This document shows positions 1 through 11,704 of a stretch of DNA of 64,000 bases, piece after piece. A program made the position numbers and the translations under genes. A model generated the notes under the pieces. That model had not been told where the DNA came from. It searched no databases and was given only the letters and a program-made list of their open reading frames with translations. The DNA is from Monoplex corrugatus. Lineage: Eukaryota > Mollusca > Gastropoda > Littorinimorpha > Ranellidae. Location of the stretch: assembly GCA_030674185.1 (NCBI GenBank), contig CM060312.1, forward strand, positions 62,901,078 through 62,965,077, written 5' to 3'. How positions within the stretch are numbered: position 1 is the stretch's first letter; the number at the start of each line of letters is the position of its first letter.

Positions 1-239
1 CAGACTGACAGACAGATAGGCAGACAGGAAGACAGACAGACAGACAAACACAGTTGAACAGACCATCAGTCACACGTACACACCAAAAGTGATCACAATA
101 ACAGGAAGACAGACAGATAGACAGAGGTGAACAGACCATAAGTCACACGCACTCATTCACAAAACGTGATCACACTCACAAACAGGAAGACAGATAAACA
201 GAACAGAGAACAGACAATCAGTCACACACACACATTCGC

Positions 240-337
<98 letters not shown>

Positions 338-530
338 AGAGAGAGAGAGAATATGATCACACTGACAGATAGACAGACAGAGGGAACAGACCATCAGTCA
401 CAAGTACACACCAAAACTGATCACACCTACAGACAGACAGACAGGTAGACACACACACAGACATCGAGGTGGACAGACCATCAGTCACACGCACACACAC
501 ACTCACAAAACGTGATCACACTGCAAGACA
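1..530. repeat. Diverged minisatellite with embedded (GACA)n and (GA)n
   Basis: An imperfect unit of roughly 75 bp recurs, recognisable by the words GAACAGACCATCAGTCACAC and GTGATCACA near positions 55, 128, 205, 385 and 470. The units are separated by (GACA)n and a long (GA)n run at about 246-347. The apparent reading frames here are translations of simple repeats, not genes. Confidence 0.75.
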
Positions 531-756
531 AGACACACGCCTCTCGCAGTCTGGTTCCATGCAAAGGCCCATGGAAAGTCAATTAGTGATAATGCATTCC
601 GCGCCAAATTGGACTTTTATTCCACAGTCAGCCGGTGCGCGCGAGGCTCGCAGAATGCAGCGCCAGGGGTGGTGGCTGGGTGGGTGGGGGGGTAAGAGTA
701 GGGGAGGTGGGCTGGTTAGAAGTTCGTTTCGGGGTGGCTTGTCCAAGAAACGCCCC

Positions 757-830
757 CCTCTGCAGATTTGCCCCCCCCCCCCTTCTGCAGATTTGTCCCC
801 CCCCCCCTCTGCAGATCTGTCCCCAAACCT
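757..830. repeat. C-rich minisatellite, three ~28-bp units
   Basis: Three consecutive units each contain CTGCAGAT followed by TTGC/TTGT/CTGT and a poly-C run. Upstream bases 555-756 are moderately GC-rich, unique-looking sequence in which I recognise nothing. Confidence 0.7.
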
Positions 831-847
831 TGTCCTTTAAGTTGTTT

Positions 848-990
848 ATTTGTGTGTGTGTGTGTGTGTGTGTTTGTGTGTGTGTCATTTTGTGTGTGTA
901 TGTATGTATGTATGTGCGTGCGTGTGTGTGTGAGTGTGTGTGTGTGTGTGAGTGTGCGTGTGTATGTGTGTGTATCTATGTATGTATGTA

Positions 991-1024
<34 letters not shown>

Positions 1025-1054
1025 TGTATAGATGTGTGTGTGTATGTGTATGTA

Positions 1055-1123
<69 letters not shown>

Positions 1124-1128
1124 CGGTC
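848..1128. repeat. Compound (TG)n / (TATG)n microsatellite
   Basis: Nearly 280 bp of TG dinucleotides interrupted by TATG tetranucleotide runs. Bases 1129-1241 after it are G-rich and unrecognised. Confidence 0.9.
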
Positions 1129-1254
1129 GTGGTCACTGGTCTAATGTCTATTCACTAACATGATATCAGATGCACAAAAAAGAAGTGGGGGTGGGGGGTG
1201 GGGGTGGAGATAGGGGTGTGGAGGAAAGGTAAAGGTGATGCTTGTGTATAGCCA

Positions 1255-1787
1255 TTGGTATTATTGTTATTGTTGTTTAAAGCCCAGCCGATTGCATAGA
1301 GCCATATCAGGGCTCTAACCCTTTCAAAACATATAAAACTTTAACAGAATACAAAATGAAACTTAAATTAAGTACACACATCAATACATTCGTCCACATA
1401 ATCTTAGGACATGCCCCCAGCGTCGACCACACCGTCCAACCCAAAAAACACACCTGAATACAAATTTAAGCATACCTAAAAACACCAAAACATATATAAA
1501 AAAACAGGCCTAAGTTACCTAAAACTGCCTCCGCGTATCTCATTTCCCTAGAGCCAAAAATGCTCTAAATACATGTACCCAATTATCAATCCTAGGGAAA
1601 AAGTACGTAAGTCTTTACCGAACACATACACATGAATGGACCAACAAGGCAGAAAATGGTAGGAAGAAATGACAGAAAGCAAAAGCAACAAGGCAGAAAG
1701 AAAGAGAGTGACAGAAAATAATAGATTCCTCACAAGAATTGGGATAGAAAATTATACTGAAAGAGTTCCCGGCATCCCCACGGGGGG
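1255..1787 (-). mobile_element. Family B retroposon, full-length-like copy with 13-bp TSD
   Basis: Sequence of about 533 bp that recurs many times in the window. Read on the minus strand it begins with a C/G hairpin (CCCCGTGGGGA type) and ends in the core AGCCCTGATATGGCTCT..AGTCGGCTGGGCT followed by an AACAATAACAATAA-type tail. It is bounded by TTGTGTATAGCCA (1242-1254) and TTGTGTATAGTCA (1788-1800), a 13-bp target duplication with one mismatch. A short-repeat 3' tail plus variable-length TSD is the signature of LINE-driven retroposition. No coding capacity is seen. No A/B-box tRNA head was found, so I call it SINE-like only. Confidence 0.8.
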
Positions 1788-1800
1788 TTGTGTATAGTCA

Positions 1801-2035
1801 ATCTTGAAAAAAAAGAAAAGGAAAAATAAAAACCGAGTTGTTTCGAAGACGGGAGGGACAAACAAACAAATGGAATAACTTACCATACTTAACTATTTAC
1901 ACAGTAGAGTGACTAAGCCAAAACAATGAACATTTACATTACGATGTTAAATAGAAGTAGTAACTTTTGACAGAATGACAAAAAGACAAAAAGTTGTATG
2001 TGTTAATAAACGTTTGATTCAAAAATGTCGGAAAC
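1801..2035. other. AT-rich sequence, nothing recognised
   Basis: No repeat family, RNA gene or coding pattern was recognised between the family B copy and the next microsatellite. Confidence 0.5.
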
Positions 2036-2199
2036 CACACACACACACACACACACACTCTCTCTCTCTCTCTGTGTGCGTGCTGTGTGTTGTGTGTGTG
2101 TGTTGTGTTTGTGTGTGCGCGCACGCGAGTGCGTGTATGTGCACGCGCGAGCGAGCGAGTGTGTGTGGTTGTGGTGTGTTGTGTGTGTGTGTTGTGTGG

Positions 2200-2270
<71 letters not shown>
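2036..2270. repeat. (AC)n-(TC)n-(TG)n compound microsatellite
   Basis: A short AC and TC run flows into about 185 bp of TG repeats with CGCGCA and GAGC interruptions. AC on one side and TG on the other give it hairpin-forming potential. Bases 2271-2630 after it look unique and unrecognised. Confidence 0.9.
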
Positions 2271-2271
<1 letters not shown>

Positions 2272-2629
2272 CTTGCATGCTGCCACACTCCAAAACAGAT
2301 AGAGGATCTGTCTACCGCTGCATCCCATCATCTGCCGATTCACTGCTCTCCCCCATCCCACCCCACCCCCCACCATCCCCATCCCCATAACGACCAGCAA
2401 GATTACGACATCAAGAAAAAGTCACACAATCGACTTTTTATTGGCTGGGATAGAGAGGAAGGGAATGGAGAGAGAACCAAGGTGCAAGGATGAACATGAT
2501 TTCCTGGATAGAATCGTTGCACTGTGGTTTGTATAGCGTGAAGTTCCAGTCATTCATTGTCTTACACAGTTAGTTTGGTCTGAGCAGTCGGGGGCCGTAG
2601 GTGGTGAATCCTTCAAAGAAAAGTTTCCC

Positions 2630-3285
2630 CTTATACATGTACTTTGCTTTCCCACTTACACACACTTTGAAAAAATTTCCCCTATTCTTTGTTGCTCTAG
2701 CTTTTACACACGCTTTGAAAATTTCTCCTATTCTTTGTTGCTCCAACTTTCACGTGCTTTGAAATTTTCCCCTATTCTTTGTTGCTCCAGTTTACACACG
2801 CTTTGAAAACTTCCCCTATTCTTTGTTGCTCCAACTTTTACGTGCTTTGAAATTTTCCCCTATTCTTTGTTGCTCCAACTTTCACGTGCTTTGAAATTTT
2901 CCCCTACTCTTTGTTGCTCCAGTTTAACACGCTTTGAAATTTTCCCCTATTCTTTGTTGCTCCAGTTTACACACGCTTTGAAAACTTCCCCTATTCTTTG
3001 TTGCTCCAACTTTCACGTGCTTTGAAATTTTCCCTATTCTTTGTTGCTCCAACTTTCACGTGCTTGAAATTTTTCCCTATTTTTGTTGCTCTAGCTTACA
3101 CACACTTTGAAATTCCCTATTCTTTGTTGCTCCAACTTTCACGTGCTTGAAGTTTTCCCCTATTTTTTGTTGCTCCAACTTTCACGTGCTTTGAAAGTTT
3201 CCCCTATTTTTTGTTGCTCCAGCTTACACACGCTTTGAAAATTTCTCCTATTCTTTGTTGCTCCAACTTTCACAACGCTTTGCTT
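2630..3285. repeat. ~45-bp minisatellite, about 14 units
   Basis: Tandem units carry TTTCCCCTATTCTTTGTTGC followed by TCCAACTTTCACGTGCTTTGA. Two alternating sub-types are visible: one contains TTTCACGTGCTTTG and the other TTTACACACGCTTTG, and the sub-types are interspersed. Single-base indels are common toward the right end. This is a higher-order minisatellite with no coding pattern. Confidence 0.9.
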
Positions 3286-3316
3286 TTGTATGCATTGGCT
3301 CTCAGCTGATAGAGAC

Positions 3317-3500
3317 TCAAGTTCAAGTTTATATGCTTATAACCCCTGTCGACTACTAGAGCCATATCAGGGCTAACACCAGGTCAAAACCAACAACCCG
3401 TTAAGATAAAAGACAACAGTTAAAAACCATGCTCACCGTTAACCTTGCAAATCTAAAATGCAGTTAAAGAAAAACAGACGTAAAATCATATCAGGTGAAA
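3317..3500 (-). mobile_element. Family A retroposon copy
   Basis: Contains the family A signature (plus strand TATGCTTAT..CCC..TCGACTACTAGAG, CATATCAGGGCTAACACC, then AACCATGCTCACCGTTAACC and ATCTAAAATGCA). The core matches other copies at 12.5, 13.3, 41.0, 48.2, 54.8, 62.7 and 63.0 kb. On the minus strand the core and a TGAAC-type tail form the 3' end. Confidence 0.75.
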
Positions 3501-3975
3501 GACTAAAACGTAGTTAACATGTACAACTGGTTCACAAGGTCAGCATTCAAATGAGTGCGGTTGCTCACAACAGCCGAGACAACAACACTACAGTAGCAAC
3601 AACAACAACAAATTAACAAGAATAACAACAAGTATAACAACGACGACATAACTTTTGTTGTTACCTTTATTTTTCTAGAATTTGCATCAAACCCCATTTT
3701 GCGATTTTGATTTCAAATTATTTTCAAGATCACGACTAAGAAAGGAAGCCATAGCACGATATCCAGCTTTTAAAAACATAAATAAAACAAAACACAACAA
3801 TGGTTTTATTCATCTATACAGTCATTATGAACCAATAGCACATTAATTGAATCTTCGCTTCTTTCCGTTTCTATTGAGCTGTACCTCAGTTTGTGTTTGA
3901 TACAGGTATCTAGTTTATTCTGCTTTTCCCCCACCTATCTTCTTAGATGCTTCATTGTTCTCAAGACTTTTGAGA
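3501..3975. other. AT-rich sequence, nothing recognised
   Basis: Low-complexity CAACAA runs around 3598-3645; otherwise no feature was recognised. Confidence 0.4.
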
Positions 3976-4018
3976 CGTTCCCCCCCCCCCCTCTCTCTCT
4001 CTCCCTCCCTCCCTCTTA
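3976..4018. repeat. Poly-C / (CT)n tract
   Basis: A poly-C run followed by CT and CCCT repeats. Downstream bases 4019-4490 hold only short triplet runs (ACTACT/ACCACC near 4130-4185, TTGTTG near 4384-4397) and otherwise nothing recognised. Confidence 0.8.
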
Positions 4019-4499
4019 GACATGTTGCTTTTGTCAAATAGCCATTATTTTTCATGTTATCGTTGGTGGCGGTAGCAGTGATAGTGGTAGTAATGATTAT
4101 TTAACTGCGCAGTAATCTATGCTGCCCCCACCACTACTATGACTACTACAAGGGTACCACTACTACCACCACCATTACTATTACTTCTAGCAGAGATTCT
4201 CCTTTTCATGTTGCACAATGTCATACATTGTTATTCGGAAAAATACTTTATTTCACTTCTGTCTTGCATTCCCAATTTCGGTGTTAATCAGTAAATTGTC
4301 AGATAAAATTTGTCAGATGTGTCTAAATCATATATTATCAAAAATATTGTATATAGTTATTGTTAGTGAAGTTGTTTAGTTGCTGTTGTTGTTGTTGGTT
4401 TTCATGTGTTTTGGAAGAGGTGAGGAAGGGCTAAATTTTCATTATATAGATAATTGTTCTGTTGTAATGTTAAATACATGAGTGCTAACAGTATTCATG

Positions 4500-4830
4500 T
4501 ACAAATATATTTCGGATATGGGGCGCACCACAAGAGAGCAAAAAAGAAATACAACAATACGCCGAGGAAAAAAACTGGCGAGGGATCAATCCAGCCCTGT
4601 GCACCTTCCACGCGAGAGGAAGCTGGTTCCACCATTTCCCAGCATGCATGGGTCGCCGGAAATATGGATTGACGAGCGGCCACGTCATTTGGGCGATCCC
4701 CGGACTGAGGGGAAATAACTGTCCGTCTTAAGCTTGTCTCCGCCCTCTGCTTGCCTAGCAGCAGTTAAATCCCCTGTCTCGTATCTTCTTGATCATTGTG
4801 TGGTTAATGGTGGATCCGTCGACGAGGTCA
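4500..4830. other. Locally GC-richer, non-repetitive patch of unknown nature
   Basis: The segment is richer in CpG than its surroundings and contains no copy of the window's repeat families. Overlapping open frames of 60-80 codons exist on both strands, but none shows a recognisable domain. It could be an exon or a promoter-proximal segment of an unseen gene, or an old single-copy repeat. I assign no function. Confidence 0.3.
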
Positions 4831-4914
4831 AGGTTACTTTTCATTAAAGACAAGAAAAAAAAATCAGTTTGAGAAGTACCAGAGTACAGACACACAAGCA
4901 TGCACGCAAGCGGG

Positions 4915-5031
4915 TGTGGAAGACAGAGGGACAGAGAGAGAGATGGAGAGACAGAGGGAGAGAGAGACAGAGAGAGGGAGAGAGGGAAAGAGAAGGAAAG
5001 AAACACAGAGAGAGGGACACACACACAATGG

Positions 5032-5073
<42 letters not shown>

Positions 5074-5126
5074 GACAGAGAGAGGGACAAATATGGAGAC
5101 AGAGAGGGACACACACACACTGGGAG

Positions 5127-5163
<37 letters not shown>

Positions 5164-5188
5164 GGTCAGAGAGAGAGAGAGAGAAGGG

Positions 5189-5262
<74 letters not shown>
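4915..5262. repeat. (GA)n / (GACA)n / (ACAC)n purine-rich tract
   Basis: About 350 bp of GAGA with GACA and CACA interruptions, ending in roughly 75 bp of nearly pure GA. Long predicted peptides here are low-complexity artefacts. Bases 5263-5630 following are AT-rich with nothing recognised. Confidence 0.9.
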
Positions 5263-5266
<4 letters not shown>

Positions 5267-5631
5267 GTGTGTGAAAATTCAGATTAATTCAGTTACCAGT
5301 TATTTCTATGGGTGATAGATTAACGACCTACATGCGCTTTTTTCCCCATCCAGACCAAGTCCCACGTAAAACTAAAACACATAATCTACATGACTAAATA
5401 TCAAAACATGCAAATCGTCCATATGCCATCAGGCATTAAGAAATATTGACAACATAAGATGAAAACACTGAACCAGAAACCATGTAAAATAGCACCCGAA
5501 GTACATAATAACGTAACAATATTACAAGAACAGCTGACGAATTGGACAGACATAACATACGATGAAAGATGGAACAATAGGGAGAGAACGATACGGAAGC
5601 AGAAGGCATATCATACAAACCAAAGAAAGAG

Positions 5632-5632
5632 A

Positions 5633-5667
<35 letters not shown>

Positions 5668-5880
5668 GATACAGAGAGAGACAAAGAGAGAGAGAGAGAC
5701 AAACAGACAGACTCAGAGAGACAGGGACACAAAGAAACAGAGAGAGAGAGAGAACAAGACAGAGAGAGAGAGAGAGAGAAAGAGAGAACGAGAGAAAGAA
5801 AGAGAGAACGAGAGAGAGAGAGAGACAGAGACAGACAGAGACAGGAACAGAGAGAGAGAGAGACAGAGAGAGAGAGAGAG
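5632..5880. repeat. (GACA)n / (GAGA)n tract
   Basis: Starts with a clean (GACA)n run, then mixed GAGA/GACA/GAAA. Bases 5881-6420 after it hold a poly-G run at about 6092-6110 and an A-run near 6295-6308, and otherwise nothing recognised. Confidence 0.9.
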
Positions 5881-6419
5881 TGAAGTTATCCCCAAATCAT
5901 ATTTATTGCCTGGAAGTCTTTTTTGTGTTTTGTTTTACTGATTCAACTGCGATGAAATCTGAGGCTATTAAATTGGTTTCAATCAATCTACACCACAAAA
6001 TTTTGAAACAACGCACAACACTTCATGACAGTCGATTTTGATAACATTCATTCATAATATGCCTTGCTTACAGTTGCAATTATGTACAGACTTGGGGGGG
6101 GGGGGGGGGAGGTCCTATCTCATGGCCTCGTCACCATCATAACGATAATGACAGGTATTTATACTATTACTAATAATAAACATAATATTACACAAAGGCA
6201 GACACACATAAAACAGATGCACCATAATATTATGTTAAGGAAACAATAGAATTGATAATAATAATTGCATGTCCACTTTATAGGTCAATCAGATAAAAAA
6301 AAAAAAAACCAACAACAAGGACAACACTTAATATGTCAATGGGTCAAAACCGAACAAAGAAACGACAACAACAACAAAACCCAGCTTTTTATACAACACA
6401 TACACACACACATAGTCAT

Positions 6420-6590
6420 AAGTATGCAAAGGAAAACAATCGCTTAGTTAATTAAACATACACACACGCAATAAAACTGACACATATATACATACATATC
6501 CGTGTACACACACACGCACGCACACACACACACATTCTCTCTCTCTCTATCAATCTATCTCTCACTCACACACACACACACACGTACTCT

Positions 6591-6649
<59 letters not shown>

Positions 6650-7171
6650 TTCTCTCGATACACACACACACACACATCTCTCTTTCTCTCTCACGTGCAC
6701 ACACATACACATGCAAACACACACATACCATCTAACATCACTCATAGTGAAAAGACGTTAAATTTAAGAACGAACGAACACACACACATTCATTCATTCA
6801 CTTACACACACACACACATATAACACACACATATAAACACACCACACACACACAAAAGAAAACAATACACCGTACAAGCCATACTCTTCCCAGCCTCTGT
6901 CCCCGATTTACAACTGCTATCACATCGCAGGGCATGTAACGTAGATCACATTCTATGGAATCATCTGCGCTCTGTGATGGCTTCTTGAGCCAAATGGCAG
7001 TGACATTGATAGGGATTAAGCGTGGCCTTGATGCGCCTGATGCGCCCACATGAATGGAGGCCAGAGATGTGATGGAGGAGATTATTATGGAGCGGCCATC
7101 GAGCTGGTTGAATACAATGGTTCCTTCCTGTGCGAGTGACAGCATTGTAGGCCAGCGTGTTTTGTAGTATG
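6420..7171. repeat. Tandem duplication, copy 1 (AC/TC microsatellite plus 300-bp unique segment)
   Basis: Begins AGTATGCAAAGGAAAACAATCGC, passes through (AC)n/(TC)n and the motif AGTGAAAAGACGTTAAAT, and ends in a ~300-bp non-repetitive segment at about 6865-7160. The same order recurs directly downstream. The minus strand of the unique segment is open for about 100 codons in both copies. However, most of the roughly 11 substitutions between copies change the amino acid, so protein conservation is not supported. Confidence 0.8.
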
Positions 7172-7422
7172 AAGTATGCAAACGAAAACTCTCGCTTAGT
7201 TAATTAAACACACACATACGCAATAGAGCTGACACACACATACATACACATCCGTGTACGCACATACACACATATATATCCGTACACACACACATACGTA
7301 CACACACACTCTGTCACATACACACACACATACTCTCTCTCTCCCTCACACACACACACATACCACACACACACACACTTTCTCTCTCTCTCACTTCTAC
7401 ACAGACACACACTCCTCCTCTT

Positions 7423-7463
<41 letters not shown>

Positions 7464-7577
7464 CTCTCATACACGCACACACACACACATTATACACACA
7501 CACTCTCTCTCACAACACACACATAGTGAAAAGACGTTAAATCAAAGAACGAACGAACACACACACATTCATTCATC

Positions 7578-7669
<92 letters not shown>

Positions 7670-7990
7670 TAACACACACACAAAAACACAATACACCGTA
7701 CAAGCCATACTCTTCCCAGCCCCTGTTCCCGATTTACAACTGCTATCACATCGCAGGGCGTGTAACGTAGATCACATTCTATGGAATCATCTGCGCTCTG
7801 TGATGGCTTCTTGAGCCAACTGGCAGTGACACTGATAAGGATTAAGCGTGGCCTTGATGCGCCTGATGCACCCACATGAATGGAGGCCAGAGATGTGATG
7901 GAGGAGATTATTATGGAGCGGCCATCGAGCCGGCTGAATACAATGGTTCCTTCCTGTGCGAGTGACAGCATTGTAGGCCAGCGCCTTTTG
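7172..7990. repeat. Tandem duplication, copy 2
   Basis: Begins AGTATGCAAACGAAAAC and repeats copy 1 with an expanded (AC)n block at about 7580-7666. The unique segment at 7686-7985 is about 96% identical to 6865-7160 by eye. The larger size compared with copy 1 comes from microsatellite length. Downstream bases 7991-8160 are AT-rich and unrecognised. Confidence 0.8.
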
Positions 7991-8161
7991 AGAATCTTTG
8001 TTGCTAGCAGACTGAACACTTCGAATTAGTTGTTGAAAGTGCGGTCTGATAACCAGTTTTAAAAAAAAGATAAAAGTGAAACAAAAACCAGAAGAATAGA
8101 CAATAACGAACCAACTAGTTTATTAAACTTTTGCCTAGTAACTCACCCTTCACTAACTGAT

Positions 8162-8257
8162 TCACACACACACACACACATATATATACGGACGCACAGA
8201 CACATACATATGCACACGTGTATACATACACTTACATGCATACACATACAGAAAGTG

Positions 8258-8344
<87 letters not shown>

Positions 8345-8430
8345 GCAGCCAGAGACAGGCAGACACAGACAGACAGACAGACCGACACACAGACAGACAG
8401 AGACAGACAGGCAGACAGACAGAAAGGGAA
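8162..8430. repeat. (AC)n, (GA)n and (GACA)n cluster
   Basis: A short AC/TATA block, then about 75 bp of GA, then (GACA)n with GGCA variants. Bases 8431-8636 after it are unrecognised. Confidence 0.9.
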
Positions 8431-8640
8431 AGAGATAGAGAGAGCAGACAAGTAAGCAAGTACGCAAGCCAGCAATGTAACCATTTATCCGACGAAAAAT
8501 GAATTAACAACAAAAGACCAATCAACCAAACTTCCAATCAACTAACAGGAGCAAAGGCTGCTCTTGGGCAGGATAAACTAACACAGAGAAACAAAATGAT
8601 CAAATCAGAATAACACAGCCGAGCCCCGTCAGCCTTTCTT

Positions 8641-8742
8641 TAACCCTGTGACACCCTGTCCACCAGCACCCTGCGTTGTCCACCCTGTTAGCATAGCAAA
8701 AACTTAAGCCTTTGACTTCCTCACTCTGTCCACCAGCTTCAT
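8641..8742. mobile_element. Truncated TTAA-MITE copy
   Basis: Starts TTAACCCTGTGACACC and continues CCTGTCCACCAGC..TTGTCCACCCTGTTAGCATAGCAAAAACTTAA and CCTTTGACTTCCTC, matching the outer and inner arms of the 185-bp nested MITE seen intact at 44.9 and 45.3 kb. The other half is missing; a TG/CG microsatellite (8741-8850) begins at the break. Confidence 0.55.
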
Positions 8743-8850
8743 CTGTGTGTGTGTGCGTGCGTGCGCGCGCGCGCGCGCGCGTGTGTGTATGACTATAAAT
8801 ATATAAATACACACACACATGTGTATGTATATATATATATATATACAGAA
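8741..8850. repeat. (TG)n-(CG)n-(AC)n-(TA)n compound tract
   Basis: Alternating purine-pyrimidine throughout: TGTG, then about 20 bp of GCGC, TGTG, ACAC and TATATA. The CG run is a strong Z-DNA candidate. Confidence 0.8.
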
Positions 8851-9030
8851 AAAAAAAGAGATGAGGTTCGTTTTGTTTCATGCTACTCTCAGAGTCTGAA
8901 AGAACGATGCATACAAACGTGTGAATATTTAGATCAGTTTAGGTCTAGTCTGCCTATGCCATCTGGGCATAAAAACATTGTCAGGCATTTGTCAGATTAT
9001 TTCTTCTACAAAGTATTTAAGCTGTAACCT

Positions 9031-9582
9031 GCCCCCCGTGGGGATGCTGGGGGCTCTTTCAGTATATACAATATCCCCACCTTCTGGAATTTATGTGCTA
9101 GATATTTCCTCTGTTTTTGTCACCCTCTGTTTCTGCCTTGTTCCTTTGCTTTCTGTCATTTCTTCCTATCATTTTCATCCTTGCTAGTCTGTTCACCTGT
9201 ATCTGTTCAATCAAGTCTTAGATACTTTCTCTTAGGATTGATATTTGGGTACGTATATTAAGTGCATTTTTGACTCTAGGAAAACGAGAAGCATATTTAG
9301 GTAATTTAGGCCCATTTGTATATATGTTTTAGCGTCCTTAATTATGTTCAAATATTTGTATTCAAGTATGTTTTTTAAGTCCCCTTTGCCATAAATAAGA
9401 CATGGTCAACGCCAGGGCATCTCCTTAGATAATGCGTGCGTATGCATTGATGTGTGTACTTAAATTTTCTTTTCCTTTTTTTTCCTGTTAAACTACTGTG
9501 TGTATATTGAAATGGTTATAGCCCTGATATGGCTGTACGCAGTCGGCTGGGCTTTTAGCAACAATAAGAATAAGAATAAGAA
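9031..9582 (+). mobile_element. Family B retroposon with perfect 13-bp TSD
   Basis: Complete family B copy in the sense orientation (5' CCCCCCGTGGGGATGC, 3' core ending CGGCTGGGCTTTTAG then an AATAAG tail). It is flanked by identical TAAGCTGTAACCT at 9018-9030 and 9583-9595. With the copy at 1255-1787 this defines the ends of the family (about 530-550 bp). No internal coding pattern is seen. Confidence 0.88.
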
Positions 9583-10449
9583 TAAGCTGTAACCTACTAA
9601 TATTTCTTGAAGCCATCGATTCGACCTTTGCTCGCTTACATCAACATTAATCGCATTGCTTTTGGCACGTTGAGTAAACGCGACTTGTTCGTAACTTACA
9701 TCAACATTTCCCTTTCTCCCAAGACGAATACTTACCGTACAATGTTAGTATTGCAGACAAGTGTACATCAGTCTCACAACATGTCGTCTGTGGCCAAATC
9801 CCTCCTTGCTGAGACACAGACCAGACGCCAAATCCCTCTTCGTGCCCATAGGTTCAGTCAGGAGATTTCGGGTAGATCAACCGTCACTGTCTGTGTATGG
9901 GGGGGAGTTCCTTTCAGACATCATACTTTCCGTGACAAAGTAAATTGTCTGTAGCGCTCAGCTGCCCACTCGTCTTCAGATACAAGCCCTCTGCCTTTCT
10001 GCGTATGGAGGACTGCACATTTCAAAAGGAAAATGTGATACTGATAATTTCAGCGATATCTGCATTTGTTTTACAAGATTTGTAGAGTCCGTCCAATTTC
10101 TTTTCTTTCCCACTTTATCCAGAATTACAGACAAATAAACTTATCGGCATGTGAGGCAAAGACTGCTCATGAGCAGAGAAATACAGAATGGAGGAGGCAG
10201 CTTTTACATTGTTTATGAAAACAACGGTTATCTGATGTTGATTTAAAAATAAATCTGTCAGTTTATTGAAGCAAGAGTAAGCATAGAAAATTGTACCTAT
10301 ATCGATTTATATGCAGATAATCCGTTATGCCTCTTGAGCCTACCAATTATCACCAGTGATTTGCCCACAGAGACTGGATAAAATTGCACTTACCTGTATA
10401 TCTAAAACAATCCTCGTGGTAACGGTTTTCCTCTGTCACCTAAAACAAT

Positions 10450-10616
10450 CTGGGGGCATGCTGCAAATGACCAAAAATGAAGTGACACCAGACGGTTGGC
10501 AGAGACCTACAACTGGTGGATAGAGGACGCTGGAGTGATGCCCTGAGACTCTCTACTTACCAAGCCCGTTGGAGCGTTCTTGCTGCCTCGTGCATTGTAC
10601 AACGCGGGAGGGTCTA
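10450..10616 (+). pseudogene. Possible LINE ORF2 C-terminal scrap
   Basis: Plus-strand frames read RRLAETYNWW, then in a shifted frame DRGRWSDALRL and QARWSVLAASC up to a TAG at 10614-10616. The Trp/Arg-rich pattern resembles the extreme C-termini of some LINE polyproteins. The frame change means it is not functional. Assignment is tentative. Confidence 0.25.
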
Positions 10617-10725
10617 GGAAGGCAAACATGTTGCAGATAAATCACAAGATTAGCGAAGTGATAGCCTGCTGATCACACAGCCTCGTTAGAAAAAAAATGT
10701 CTGTGTGCAGCAAACATTTGGTGCA

Positions 10726-11704
10726 TCATCATCATCATCAGGTGCCCTGCCGCATGGCGTTGGCGACTATGGACTTCCAACCATCTCTATCTCTCGTTGC
10801 CCCCAGCATCTCCCCCACCCTCTTCATCCCCAGCCACTCTGCAAGTCCGTCCAGCATTCTCTCCCTGGGTCTACCTGGTGCTCTCTTTCCCTCCAGCTTT
10901 CCCGTTGTGACTAGGTGCTCCAAATCCCCTTTCCTCATAAAATGGCCTATAAATGTTGCCTGTCTTTTCCTAATCTTCCTTATGAGTGATCTATTTGTGT
11001 CTGCCTCCATCAAGACTGTCTCGTTTGTTTTCTTTGCTGTCCATGGAACTCTCAACATTCTTCTGAGAAACCACATCTCGGCTGCCTCGATCCTGCTCTG
11101 GCTTTGCTTGCTGACTGTCCACGCCTCGCATCCATACAATAGTATTGGTTCTATATAACATTCAAGGACTCTCTTTCTGATGTTAATTGATAGGCATTTG
11201 TTGGGTAAGAATGCTTGTCATCTTCTTGAATGCTGTTTTGGCTTGGCCGATTCTGCCAGCTATTTCCGATGTGCTTCTGCCGTCTGATGAAATGACCGTT
11301 CCCAGGTATTTGAACTTATCAATCTGTGTTAAGGTTGTGCCATTTGTTTTATTTTGCAAGAGGGGATTTCATGTTTTTTACTGATCACCATGACTTCAGT
11401 CTTCCTGCTGTTTAGTTCCAACCCCTTACCTTTGCTTTCTGTTTCTAGTATATTCACAAGGTTTTGTAGGTCCCTTTCATTTTCTGCAATTAGCACGGTG
11501 TCATCTGCGTACCGAATGTTGTTTATCATTTTCCCTCCAACCTTTAATCCAGGGTCTTCTTCTAGGTTTCTCATGATGTTTTCGCTATATAGTGAAAACA
11601 GATCTGGTGACAAAACACAACCCTGTCTGACTCCTCTTTTGATGCTTTGAAAAGAGCTCATATTATTTTCTATTCTCATTGCAGCTGTTTGTTCCCAGTA
11701 CATA
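10726..11704 (-). pseudogene. 5'-truncated LINE: reverse transcriptase and C-terminal domain relic
   Basis: Minus-strand frames encode part of a non-LTR reverse transcriptase: KRGVRQGCVLSPDLFSLY followed by RYADDTVLIAE, the latter being the catalytic YADD box (11329-11700). Farther on (10738-11139) comes the characteristic C-terminal stretch with AEMWFLRRMLRVPWT, GHFMRKGDLEHL and KRAPGRPRERMLDG. The two pieces are in different frames, so the copy is dead. The 3' end carries a (TGA)n tail (plus-strand ATCATCATC at 10724-10740). Identical TGGTGCA words at 10719-10725 and 11705-11711 are a credible target duplication. It inserted into U0 after U0 split from the other units. Clade is not determined; the C-terminus resembles endonuclease-reverse transcriptase LINEs common in molluscs and flatworms. 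Confidence 0.85.

Noticed and set aside
157..2400. Long His/Thr-, Cys/Val- or Ser/Leu-rich open frames on both strands in this and many other places
   Set aside because: They are translations of (AC)n, (TG)n and (AG)n microsatellites and have no domain or codon structure.
6798..7181. Minus-strand frame of ~100 sensible residues, duplicated at 7573-8019
   Set aside because: Most differences between the two copies are nonsynonymous and no family is recognised, so there is no evidence of protein selection.
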